Source: Argopecten irradians
Lineage: Eukaryota > Mollusca > Bivalvia > Pectinida > Pectinidae
Length of the DNA stretch: 64,000 nucleotides
Reading direction: 5' to 3'
Assembly (NCBI RefSeq): GCF_041381155.1
Contig: NC_091141.1
Span: forward strand, 21,286,828-21,350,827
Made by a program: the position numbers and the translations under genes. Shown piece after piece: positions 12,316 to 24,800 of the stretch (position 1 is the first letter of the stretch; each line of letters begins with the position of its first letter). The notes beneath the pieces were generated by a model. The model was not told where the DNA came from, made no database searches, and saw only the letters and a program-made list of their open reading frames with translations.

Positions 12316-13430
12316 GAATGAACCATGATAATTAGAACCAGCGGATAATATTCCACGGAAATGAGACAGACCCGGTGTTTTCTGAATTATCCAGAGTCAT
12401 CCCGAAAACAAACCCCATCAAACTACGTCCAGTACCTGACAACTGCTTCTTTTGTTGCTAACTTCCCTTGGGAATAGCCGTAGGCCGACCCGTGCTATGT
12501 ATCACACCATATTTTATGTAGCTCGAATATAATTACTACTGAGATGATTTATTGTTAAACCTTGTTTTTAAAATGTGAGGTTGTAATCGGTAACGGTTTG
12601 CAAATGAATTGCTATTCTTGGTCAGAATACTAGCAATGAGTTTTGAATCGTATGAACGTAATGTCCTATCATACTGTCGAAATTGAAACTATGTTGGCTT
12701 TTAACATAGTGTCCGTGAATTAAGAGACATTATTGAATGGTTTATATTTAATTGTCCGATTCTGATTATACTTCAGATGTTATCAAAAGTGTTACATTGC
12801 AAAGTCGCCCAATTATTTTGAAAAACCAAGTGTCGACAGCTGCTTGAGACTCGGAAGGTGCGACTTTCTGTTTTTAAAAGACGTCAACTGAAACCAGTGG
12901 AAATTATTTTTTTAAATCTACTTTCAATGACCGCTACTGAATAAAATCTTCATTCTGAAAGAAATTATTTCTTTTACTGGTGGCCAGAGGCGATTGACGT
13001 GGGATGCCAAGGAAACGTCTGTATGTACTATATATTGGTCGGTTTAAAACCACACATCATCAAATAGCAGCTGCTCTGCCTGCTTCCAGGAAACATGCGC
13101 CATGTTCGCGTCCCAATTATCGTTTAGTACCAGAGGCCTTACTTATATTTTCTATAACATAATTATTTCACAGGTTGTGCTGACGTAACTGTTCCTCACG
13201 GTGACACTGCTTTCTACTATTGACTGCTGGAAATATACAGTTGATCATGGGTCGTTTACATTTTCTCATTTATCAGATTTGTTTTACGTGAAATATCGGG
13301 TTATAATTTATGTTGCCTCCTAATGCTATGATAAAAATGAAATTAAAATTAGAAAAAAAGAAGTGCATTTATGCATGGAATGTCATAAATGATAACATAA
13401 CATGGTTTTACTTCTGAAACAAATTATTTT
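12316..13430. other. Non-genic stretch
   Basis: No gene can be supported. A short plus-strand reading near 12355-12460 (FHGNETDPVFSELSRVIPK) is open but has no start, splice context or known motif. Confidence 0.4.
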
Positions 13431-13690
13431 AGGTCACCTTTTGTTCGTGTATAAAGAGTCGTCCGTCGTTTGTCCGTAAGCAATTTACATTTTCAATTCT
13501 TCTCCAAAACTTCTTAAGCAAATTCAATGAATTTTTTCACAACCTTCTAAGGCATAAGACCAACGAAACTTGTGAATTATATGTTTCTTTCCCTTCGAGG
13601 GTTGTTAAACATTTCGAACCCTCTACAAAAAATGTGAATTTCATGGTTCTTGGGTCTGAGACTTTTACAAGTTACAGACATGGGAGTAAC
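13431..13690 (+). mobile_element. Fragment of Helentron-like family 3 (5' end)
   Basis: TTTTAGGTCACCTTTTGTTC, then CGTCCGTCGTTTGTCCGTAA, then TTCTTCTCCAAAACTTCTT resembles the 5' end and first unit of the element at 28382. There is no hairpin partner, no tandem core and no CTTGTT end, so it is a diverged or truncated copy. Confidence 0.45.
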
Positions 13691-14505
13691 AAGCCGAGCA
13701 GGGTCAACAATTCAGACTCTGAGGCAATCAACTCAGTCAGAAAATAGATCCTAAATCAGTAATCAATTGTTTATATATTTGTTTTAAAGTTTCAGTTGAT
13801 TCTCGAAATCCGGCTTGGTATACAAATAGGCATTTTATTTTACATCGACTATATATTTTTAGCACTAATTAGCGCCCTTCTTCACTTCCCACCGTGAATG
13901 GATTCAGACATCAACATGCACAATATTTTAGTCGTTTATTTTAATTTTACATTTGGTCGTCTGCTATCAAATATATTTCTGTGGTCCTACACCCCAATCT
14001 CTTACACACTAACATAAGAATCACACATTAGAATAATATATTTGAGACAGAAACATGCCTCTCTGGTTTGTGTCTTGCTATTCGATCAATCCTTATTTTC
14101 TGTGTCAATACAATATACCCCGCGTTTGATCTTTGTTTGTAGATACTTAAAACACTTGCTTTTTACTATTCAGCAGTTGACCTATGTCTCTTTGGCGGGT
14201 TCTATCCCTTATCGAGATAAAATTACCAATACCTTTCTTACTAACTTTGATCTGCCATGGGGAACGACAATCTGTCCGTATAATTCGGAGTAAACTGATT
14301 GGATGAAGTGTCCTGTTGCAGTATATGTATGCTTCTCTTTAAACAATCTCTAGGAAATTTAAGTAGAATTTTATCAAAAAGTAATTCTGAGTTATGAAAT
14401 TTGAAGAATATAAGCGATCTTCAAAGCTATGGTGAATATAGTGCGTTTGTAAATAACAGAACAATGTAATGTGTCACATGTATAATACATATAGGTTCTA
14501 CATGA
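13691..14505. other. Non-genic stretch
   Basis: One 83-codon open frame (14042-14293) is present but is low in coding signal and unrecognised. Nothing else is supported. Confidence 0.4.
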
Positions 14506-14627
14506 GTGTTTATTTCATATGAGATTTTATGAAACGAGTCTAAGATTTGTTTTATCTTTGCGAGCCTTGGCGAGAAAAAAATAAATCTTCGAAACGAGTT
14601 TCATAAAATCTTATATGAAATGAACAC
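14506..14627. mobile_element. Foldback element
   Basis: GTTTATTTCATATGAGATTT at the left pairs with the complement of AAATCTTATATGAAATGAAC at the right. The inner ATGAAACGAGTC and GAAACGAGTTTCAT also pair. A half copy lies at about 35258-35325 (TTTCATATAAGATTTTATAA, then GCGAGCCTTG). It is probably a MITE. Confidence 0.7.
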
Positions 14628-14950
14628 AAATTAAAGATACTTTTTATCAAATAACTACAAATACCTACACAACAAAGAATTTCAGGTCAAAATGTATTCC
14701 GAAAATCCAGCAAAGACCGCCATTTTGTCCCGCCATTCTCGTAATACTGACGCCACGTTATTTTTTCTGACGTCATTTTCTTGTGTCTGTCTGATCACAA
14801 TTGATTTCCAGCCAATGAAAATCGTTCCATGTCATATTACACTAGTAATACAACCAAAATATTACACGGGCGAAATAACTGGATATCAGGCGGATTAATG
14901 GAGAATTGAAACACAAATGTAATCAGAGTAATGTTACCAGTTGTACGCCA
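14628..14950. other. Unique flank of the 22-bp satellite
   Basis: No gene is called. This flank matters because a scrambled second copy of it appears inside the satellite at about 15608-15921. Confidence 0.5.
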
Positions 14951-17532
14951 TGTTAGATCAATCTGGTAGTACTGTTAGATCAATCTGGTAGTACTGTTAG
15001 ATCAATCTGGTAGTACTGTTAGATCAATCTGGTAGTACTGTTAGATCAATCTGGTAGTACTGTTAGATCAATCTGGTAGTACTGTTAGATCAATCTGGTA
15101 GTACTGTTAGATCAATCTGGTAGTACTGTTAGATCCATCTGGTAGTACTGTTAGATCAATCTGGTAGTACTGTTAGATCCATCTGGTGGTACTGTTAGAT
15201 CAATCTGGTAGTACTGTTTAGATCAATCTGGTAGTACTGTTAGATCAATCTGGTGGTACTGTAAGATCAATCTGGTAGTACTGTTAGATTCTGGTAGTAC
15301 TGTTAGATCAATCTGGTAGTACTGTTAGATCATCTGGTAGTACTGTTAGATCAATCTGGTGGTACTGTAGATCCATCTGGTAGTACTGTTAGATCAATCT
15401 GGTAGTACTGTTAGATCAATCTGGTGGTACTGTAAGATCAATCTGGTAGTACTGTTAGATCAATCTGGTAGTACTGTTAGATCAATCTGGTGGTACTGTT
15501 AGATCAATCTGGTAGTAGATGGTAGTACTGTTAGATCAATCTGGTGGTACTGTTAGATCAATCTGGTCGTACTATTAGATGAATCTGGTAGTACTGTTAG
15601 ATCAATCTGGCGAGAAAAAATTAAATCTTCTGAAACGAGTTTCAAAACAATCTTATATGAAGATCAAATCTAAGTAGTACTTTTTATCAAATTAACTAGA
15701 TCAATTTCTGGTGGTACTGTTAGATCAATCTGGTTCTGTCAATACTGTACGTAATTTTTTCTGACGATCATTTGGTGCTGTGTCTGTATGATCACAATCT
15801 GGATTTCCAGCCAATGTTAGATCGTTCATGGTCAGCTATTACACTAGTTAATACAACCAAATATTACACGGGCTGAAATAACAGGGATATCAGGCCGGTA
15901 TTACTGGAGATTGAAACACTGGTGGTACTGTTAATCAATCTGGAGTACTGTTAGATCCATCTGGTACGTACATGTTAGATCAATCTGGTAGTACTGTTAG
16001 ATCCATCTGGTGTTACTGTTAGATCAACTGTAAGACCATCTGGTAGTACTTGTTAGTTCAATCTGGTAGTACTGTTAGATCATCATCTGGTGGTACTGTT
16101 AACCATCTGGTTACTTTAGATCAATTGGTGTACTGTTAGAAATCATGGTCGACTGTAAGATCCATCTGGTAGTACTGTTAGATCAATCTGGTAGTTACTG
16201 TTAGATCAATCTGGTGGTACTGTTAGATCCATCTGGTGTAGTACTGTTAGATCAATACTGGTGGTACTGAATCAATATGGTGGTACTGTTAGATCAACTT
16301 TTGGTGGTACTGTTAAGATCAATCTGGTCGTACTGTTAGATCAATCTGGTGTACTGTATAGATAGTACTGTTAGATCAATCTGGTAGTTACTGTAAGATC
16401 CATCTGGTAGTACTGTTACTGTTAGATTCAATCTGGTAGTACTGTTAGATCAATCTGGTGGTACTGTCTAGATCAATCTGGTAGTACTGTTAGATCATCT
16501 GGTGGTACTGTTAAGATCACATCTGGTAGTACTGTTAGATCAATCTGGTGGTACTGTTAGATCCATCTGGTAGTACTGTTAGATCAATCTGGTGGTACTG
16601 TATTATGTTTAGATCAATCTGGTAGTACTGTTAAGATCAATCTGGTAGTACTGTTAGATCAATCTGGTAGTACTGTTAGATCAATCTGGTAGTACTGTTA
16701 GATCAATGTGGTAGTACTGTAATATCAGGTAGTACTGTTAGATCAATCTGGTAGTACTGTTAGATCAATCTGGTAGTACTGTTAGATAAAATCTGGTAGT
16801 ACTGTTAGATCAATCTGGTGGTACTGTGTTAGATCAATCTGGTAGTACTGTTAGATCAATCTGGTAGTACTGTTAGATCAATCTGGTTAGTACTCAGTTA
16901 GATCAATCTGGTAGTACTGTTAGATCAATCTGGTACTGTACTGTTACTGTTAGATCAATCTGGTAGTACTGTTAGATCAATCTGGTAGTACTGTTAGATC
17001 AATCTGGTAGTACTGTTAGATAATCTGGTAGTACTGTTAGATCAATCTGGTAGTACTGTTAGATCCATCTGGTAGTACTGTTAGATCAATCTGGTAGTAC
17101 TGTTAGATCAATCTGGTGGTACTGTAGTGTAGATCAATCTGGTAGTACTGTTAGATCAATCTGGTAGTACTGTAAGATCAATGAGGTGGGTACTGTTAGA
17201 TCAATCTGGAAGTACTGTTAGATCAATCTGGTAGTACTGTTAGATCAATCTGGTAGTACTGATCAATCTGGTGGTACTGTTAGAGACTGTTAGATCAATC
17301 TGGTAGTACTGTTAGATCAATCTGGTAGTACTGTTAGATCAATCTGGTAGTACTGGTAGCTAGATCAATCTGATAGTACTGTTAGATCAATCTGATAGTA
17401 CTGTTAGATCAATCTGGTAGTACTGTTAGATCAATCTGTACTGTTAGATCAATCTGGTAGTACTGTTAGATCCATCTGGTAGTACTGTTAGATCCATCTG
17501 GTGGTACTGTTAGATCCATCTGGTAGTGCTGT
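14951..17532 (+). repeat. 22-bp satellite, about 115 copies
   Basis: The tandem unit is CTGTTAGATCAATCTGGTAG plus TA. The first units are nearly identical. Variants (CCATCT for CAATCT, GGTGGTACT for GGTAGTACT) and single-base gains and losses rise sharply from about 15280 on. The indel-rich texture in the middle looks like unresolved long-read consensus rather than natural divergence. No coding frame is conserved. Confidence 0.95.
15608..15921 (+). other. Scrambled duplicate of the left flank inside the satellite
   Basis: Segments match 14568-14912 in order: CGAGAAAAAATTAAATCTTC, GAAACGAGTTTCA, ACTTTTTATCAAAT, ATTTTTTCTGACG, GATTTCCAGCCAATG, ATTACACGGGC, GATATCAGGC and GAGATTGAAACAC. Pieces of the 22-bp unit are spliced between them. 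It reads like two sequences averaged together. Confidence 0.7.
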
Positions 17533-18750
17533 AAACGCGGAAATATTCGCTCGCGAGTGTTTTATTTTACGACGTTCTGATTTTCATGATATCTATGACT
17601 GTTAACCTTTTCAACACTGTTTCATCGACACAATATCTTACGCGAGGGGAAATTTTCGAGTTTTAAAAGACATTAGCGCAATTAACGTATATTTTAACGT
17701 TTACGGTAAGCTTCTGTGATGTTTTCATCCTTGAAAAAATATCTTTAGTTTACCAGAATAATTGCCCATCAAAAATTGTCAAATTATAGCATCAAACTCG
17801 GAATCCAAAGTATCTACTTGTGTAAATAGCATGTAGTTCCGATGTATCATACAAGACAATATACTACATGGAGGTGATAGACACATGCAGAAGGCTTGCT
17901 GGATGGTGAGTGCAAATATGACATATATTCGTTTTTTCCAAATTAAAGACTTCTGGTGTCATCGAGTTTAATAAAAACAAATTCTCGTTTCCAATTTGGA
18001 AGTAAAGTTGATCACGTCTTATCGTAATTACGGTGATATGTATGTAGGGCGTGGGTTAGGCGATCACATATATACTCAATAAGTCCGAACAAAAATGACC
18101 AGCCCGATGTTTAATTATAGTGTTATAGATACGTATCGTCACGTATTACCTGGTACAGGTTTTGTATCAATTTGTACAATAAAATGTCCACCTTTGTTGG
18201 GGCATCATACTTATTGTATTTGGCGTTGTCCCCACCAGTCACGTGATAATGTGGGGCGTTAGATAGAAACTAGTATTGATTTGAGAGGCGTACAAAGCCA
18301 GCGTAGTACCGTCACTAGATTGATCCGTATTGAATGGAAGCTGTGATAGATTTCACATCACTTCTATTTACCGTCTAGTTTCAACAACTAACGACAGAGG
18401 GCGTCAGAACGCGCGCGCGGCTTGAGAAGTTGTCCAACCAGAATTGTTGGCTATCGGTCCCCACCATCTACCCAGGAAACGGAAGAGCATTAAAGCCGAG
18501 GACATTACAGCACGTGCATTTGTCTTGTTCATGTCTGCTTTTGATCTGACGACACTTTTGGAGATTTGTAATTTTTCGCAATGGAAACTGACAAAATTAA
18601 CCAATTATTGACATTTTGAAAAGGAACCTACAGTATCGTAAATTACTTAATTTGGAGAATAAAAACAGGGCGCATTCATCTTTTATTTCCATATTAGTGT
18701 TGTTGTGTTAGGCTCACACCAACGCCCACTGGTGCTACTATCACACCGTG
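17533..18750 (+). other. Upstream region of the micro-exon gene
   Basis: This is unique sequence. A CpG-rich island-like patch lies at about 18388-18425. A short frame ending at about 18607 (PELLAIGPHHLPRKRKS near its start) is open on the plus strand and the opposite strand is open too; neither is recognised. A possible small upstream exon is ATGGAGGTGATAGACAC near 17870 running to a GTGAGT donor at about 17905, unsupported otherwise. Confidence 0.35.
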
Positions 18751-18760
18751 TAATATAAGG
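18751..18760 (+). promoter_or_regulatory. TATA-like box
   Basis: TAATATAAGG lies 60 bp upstream of the ATG of the signal-peptide exon. A start of transcription near 18780 would leave a 5' UTR of about 30 nt. It is a plausible core promoter, but a spliced 5' UTR exon further upstream cannot be excluded. Confidence 0.35.
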
Positions 18761-18810
18761 CCGTGGATAGGTGTTATTCTTACATTAGCGGACTTTCTAC
18801 ACTATCTGCC

Positions 18811-18892
18811 ATGACGAATACACAGGTGTACTTTCTTCTACTTGGTTTTCTCCTCGTCCTACCCGCCTTCATCACATGCCAAGGAGTCAATG
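18811..18892 (+). CDS. Exon 1: signal peptide
   Basis: ATG opens MTNTQVYFLLLGFLLVLPAF followed by ITCQGVN. A hydrophobic core of about 15 residues and a likely cleavage after ITC (mature start Gln, able to form pyroglutamate) make a classical signal peptide. The exon ends AATG with donor GTAAGA, leaving phase 1. An open continuation past the donor runs into an inverted repeat, which supports splicing here. Confidence 0.8.
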
Positions 18893-21800
18893 GTAAGATT
18901 GATTTGTTTCAATGTTATGTTATATCCGTACTTATGATCTTGCCACAAATAACTTTTTACCATTAAGAAAAAAAGCTGCGACGACAGTTATGTTTTGGAT
19001 GATTTTTGTATGATATATCATACAAAATATAACTGCTATCGCAGCTTTTTTCTTTATGGTAAAAAGTTACTTGTGGCAAGATCACAAGTACGGAAAAAAT
19101 GCAATGTGTAAGTATTGTGGTTTAAGACAAAAAAAAAGTTTAAATACTAAATTTAAAAACTGCTCTCTTACCTTTTACCGCATTGTGCGTTTTATTGTCC
19201 TTGAAAAAATCTTGTAATTTATCAAGTGTAAGTAAATTAATTTCCATGACTGTCAGGATAGGAAATCAGCTATTGTCTCTGTATGGTCAGGGGACCCTAT
19301 ATTTATATTAGTTTATCTGTTTTAACGTGTACTTACAAAAGTTTTATATGTGGACATAAGTAAAAAACTGATGTAAAGTTAGCAACATCTATCACTAATT
19401 AACAATGATATAAATATGTCAGACATACAAAATTATTGATAACATCCAAATATTGAATTTTTCACAAATTGTTGTTACTATCAAAATACTGTAAACCAAC
19501 TGTCTTTAACGTGCGATTTATTTTCGCAAATTTCGCTATCAAGGTAAATTCGCGAAAGTTTATCTCTGCGAATTGATGTCTTCCGCAATTCTTACACAAT
19601 TAAATTCAAAGGTATTTCCGTTCAATGTTAAATACCCGATACTTGATCTCCAAGAACATGCTTTGAAACAGAAATTACGACGTTGATTAGCCTCGACAAT
19701 TGGTTTACAGTTTTCCATAATGTATATAAACGTGAATGATTGCCGTTTTGTATTTGTTTGACATCATGTTCTGGTCAATAGCAATGATTTTTTGATAGGA
19801 GCATCATTTTGTATAAAACATAACATAAATGACATAAAAAATATTATCTAGTATTTTTCGTTCAATGTTGTTTCTAAAAAGATTTTGATTCTTAAATGGC
19901 ATATTGATTGAACAATATACGTGATTTGCAACATTTAAATGGTGTCGACAAATTTGCTATTATTTGTGTTTTCCGCAAACATAATTGATTTAGTTGTGAT
20001 TTCTCTAACAGGAAACTGTTATTAGTAATGTTGGTAACTGACAGGGTATTCTGGTATAAGTAATGTTGGTAACTGACAGGGTATTCTGGTATTGGTGATG
20101 TTGGTAATGTTGGTAACTGACAGGATATTCTGGTATTGGTAATGTTGGTAACTGACAGGATATTCTGATATTAGTAATGTTGGTAAATGACAGGATATTC
20201 TGGTATTAGTAATGTTCGTAACTGACAGGATATTCAGGTATTAGTAATGTTGGTAACTGACAGGATATTCTGGTATAAGTAATGTTGGTAACTGACAGGG
20301 TATTCTGGTAGTAATGTTGTAACTACAGATATTCTGGTAATGTTGGTAACTGACATGTAATGGTAACTATATTCTGGTATTAGTAATGTCCGTAACTGAC
20401 ATGATATTCTGGTATTAGTAATGTTCGTAACTGACTGGATATTCTAGTATTAGTAATGTCCGTAACTGACAGGATATTCTGGTATTAGTAATGTCTGTAA
20501 CTGACAGGATATTCTGGTATTAGTAATGTTCGTAACTGACAGGATATTCTGGTATTAGTAATGTTCGTAACTGACAGGATATTCTGGTATTAGTAATGTC
20601 CGTAACTGACAGGATATTCAGGTTTTAGTAATGTCTGTAACTGACATGATATTCTGGAATTAGTAATGTTCGTAACTGATGTACAGTTGGACAGACCTTT
20701 CTCAAAGCAAGTCTCGTTGAACAGTTACCAGCCAGTATATAATTAAACAGAAATAAGTAAAGCATTAAAGCTGCAAAAGGTTTGCAAAACAATTTTATTT
20801 AAAAAAGGAATTTAATATTTCATTTGCGTATCTTCAGCTCAATATATCTATTCCTTTCGCCGCCCTTTGATATTAAACACGGTATTGCTTTGTTTTCGAT
20901 TTTAATTTTTCTATGAGGTTTGTAACACAATCAAGATCTCAGTACAAGTGAAGCAATACTTGGATATATCATATTCGAACAATAGTTATAATTTTCTCCA
21001 AAACCTTCAGAAGTGACTTTCTACGATTTGCAGGTGGTCAATTTTAGGTGTAAGTTTTCATCTCTAAAGTTAAAACTGTTTATGAATTAGCAACACCAAT
21101 GCGTTCCTTACCAGTCCAATATCAATAGAAAGCCCTGTCGACTTGTTTAGATGTGTGATGAAGAATAAGTAAATTCAAAGTCTATGAAATATCCAAAATT
21201 CGCCATTTTCAAAATTTAATCTAAAATAACTAAATGTGTCTTAAGTTTCCTACTAAATGCCGACGCTTTTTGTTAACAGAACTCTTTTAAGAATACGTTT
21301 ACTGCGTTTACTGAATTTACCCTAACAAACTTTTATAGCTGCCCCTGTAATTTGTTAATATATACCTAGAAAAGCTGTTTTCTCGGACGGGAAATGATGT
21401 ATCTATTCAAAAAAGTTCGTAAAGTTATATGTACTGTAATTTTCATACTGAGTGATCACGACGAACTTTTCACATGTTATTCACCACTAAATATTACACA
21501 CATCTGAGAAATATGATTCGTATAATGTATAAGTTTTAGTTTCACACAGACAATTAAGAGCTTCTGCCTATATGGTCATATTACTATTAGTAATTGTGAA
21601 GTGACTGATACCGATATGGTTCATCGAAACATACTTATCATAAAAGCACTGACAGTCCGAAATGTCGGTGTTGCAGCTAATGTTATAAGGCATAATAAGT
21701 GTATGTCTGTGTCTTTGAAAGGATTTCACATCTTAATTCATCAAAACCTTCTCGTTTGCAGCAGATTATAGAAAAAGGAATAACATATCAAAATCTCCGC

Positions 21801-24800
21801 TAATATATGGCATATATAACCGTTTTAACGCACGGGTCAGTAAGCAAACATTTGTATTGAAGGGCCTATACTCTCTCCCTACACAAGAAGCATAAAACAG
21901 TGGAACCTTCTCATCACATTTTCGAATAAAGACGTTTTGCTTTGGTGTCGATTTAGTCTAATCTACTCTCTGGAGAAATGTTGGGTTTGTTTTATTATGA
22001 GGCAAAGGGGTTGTTAGGATTTCTGTGTGGACGCATAGTCTCCACCGGACACCCATAGACATATGTCATCCTGGTTAAGGGGGGGGGGGGGGGGGGGGGC
22101 GGCGGTGACTTCTGTATAACTGTCCCGACTAATCAAGAAGTTGTATTGCTCGCAGGGAAAGAGTAAAGAAATAACAGGGGTGTTAAGGGTCGCCATTGTG
22201 CTGGGGCGAAAATATTGTCAAGGCGAACGACGGTATTATCCTAGATTGTAGTTATTCTATCTGGAGAAAGGGTAAGGACAATGTCGTCGTTTAGGGAAGA
22301 GCATTACCGAGTGTTCTTGAGTAACACATGATACATGTATGGATTGGTTTGTGTGGATAATAATCATCTACATGGAGATCAGTTACTGATATCTAAACGA
22401 TAATAAATTATTTACTGTACAAACATTACAGCATTGTGTTATACTGCATTCTGTATTAGCTAATGCAAAGTTAATAATGCCTGAACGAAATTACCGTGGG
22501 AGGGATAATCATTGTAGGCATTAACCCTTCGATATTATATAGGACAAACGTTATCAAGGTCCTACATGATTTTCAGTAATATTGCCAATATTGCTACCGC
22601 AAAATGTCTTAAAGCTTCCAAAATTAAAATAGTCACTTGATATTGTTTTACCATAAACGAATTTAAATCTTCTACATATTCTGGATAAGATATTTTCTAA
22701 TCACTACATTTTATGCACATTAATTATTTTGAAACTTATAAACATACCATTTAAAATGTCTCTCTCGTTTTTAGTACTTCATTCAAACAAATCGTAAATT
22801 GTGGAGGTAATACATCTGCTGTGTTGGGAATAACGTACCTAACATAAGCAGGCTATCGTGTGTTACATTACATAATTACGTTTTCTGCTAGGGCACGGTT
22901 CATTCCATGGTATTATGAGGGAATAGTGCCCTCTGAGCAAGGTCAAAATGGAAAATATTACTTAGCTAAGAAGTTGTCGACACGTTTTGAAAATATGTGG
23001 AAATACTTCCCAATATTACTATAAGTACAGGGTCACTAGATCCCAACGGAACCTGTTTAAATATTCCCTCCTCACTTTGCATGCAATCATTTCGCGTATT
23101 TTCAAAGTTGTCATATGTCAACGGATTTTCCGACAAAATGTTTTATACAAAATTTTACAACGTGAATTACTTAACATACGAATTTGTCATTCGTTAGAAT
23201 GGAAAAGTTTGAGACTTTTGATAAGACCGTTTTCCATGTCTGCACACGTTTTCTACGTGCCTGTTCACACATCGTGAATGTTGAACTCGGTACACTGAAC
23301 AATTTTTCCCATTCAAGTGTGTCCATAAATCATAAAACGTAAAACGTTTTACAACCGTATACAACGTGCTTTAGGTGACGTTTATGCTATAGTATTTAGA
23401 CTTTATTATTATGTAACTTTGTACGATAAAGTTCACCGCCACCTCTTCACAGTAATACTACATTTATACATTATATAATGATGTAACTTTGTACGATAAA
23501 GTTCACCGCCACCTCTTCATAGTAATACTACATTTATACATTATATAATATGTAACTTTGTACGATAAAGTTCACCGCCACCTCTTCGGAATGATATTAC
23601 ATTTATACATTATATAATATGTAACTTTGTACGATAAAGTTCACCGCCACCTCTTCGTTATACTATTACATTTATACATTATATAATGATGTAACTTTGT
23701 ACGATAAAGTTCACCGCCACCTCTTCGTTATACTATTACATTTATACATTATATAAATATGTAACTTTGTACGATAAAGTTCACCGCCACCTCTTCGTTA
23801 TACTATTACATTTATACATTATATAATTTTGTAACTTTGTACGATAAAGTTCACCGCCACCCCCTGGTTATACTATTACATTTATACATTATATAATTAT
23901 GTAACTTTGTACGATAAAGTTCACCGCCACCCCCTGGTTATACTATTACATTTATACATTATATAATTATGTAACTTTGTACGATAAAGTTCACCGCCAC
24001 CCCTTAGTTGTACTATTACATTTATACATTATATAATTATGTAGCGTTGTACGATAAAGTTTCTCGCCACCTCTTCGTTATAATATTACATTTATACAAT
24101 ATATAATTATGTAATTTTGTACGATAAAGTTCACCGCCACCCCTTGGTTATACTATTACATTTATACATTATATAATTATGTAACTTTGTAAGATAGAGT
24201 AGCCGTTTATGTCCTCACAGAAATCAGGACACAGCTCATCCTATAAACAAAGGAGAGGTGTCATGTATGGCCTCTTATTTCTAGGGGAGGTGAAAGCCGA
24301 CAAGGCCAGTCATGTAGAGCCCTAATTGGCAGTAACACTGGTGCTTCTAATCCCACAATAGTTCAGGCAATCTTCACCTGAGAATAGCCTTAGCTCAATA
24401 GACCGAAGACAACACGAGGAATTATAAGGCGGAAAATATGATTTGTGGTAGACAACAATATGTCTCAGATAATGATGTTATGTATGATTAAATCCCCTTT
24501 GGCCTACTGACGAGTGGGGCACTGTGACCGTGTTATACTTATATTTATCTATTGTGTATGGGAATGTTGCTCTATTTTGGTTAGTACAGTATACAAAAGG
24601 TTATCCATTAGTTTCTATATCTATAAGTCTAATCCTTATATTTTTCTTTATCTACTTTAAATTATAAAATGAAATACGTTTACACGTACGATTCCATTGA
24701 TTTTTCTAAGGGATTATTTTTGTCAAATCAATACGCAACGTAAATGTTTCTATTATGACGTCATGATAACGTCGGATTTCCGCACCATTCCTGGATTTTT

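Noticed and set aside
14951..17532. CRISPR array
   Set aside because: Unit length is 22 bp with no spacers, and the host is clearly an animal; it is a simple satellite.
22987..23277. 96-codon frame upstream of the 71-bp array
   Set aside because: A second frame of the same stretch is open as well. Composition follows the local AT bias and neither has exon signals.
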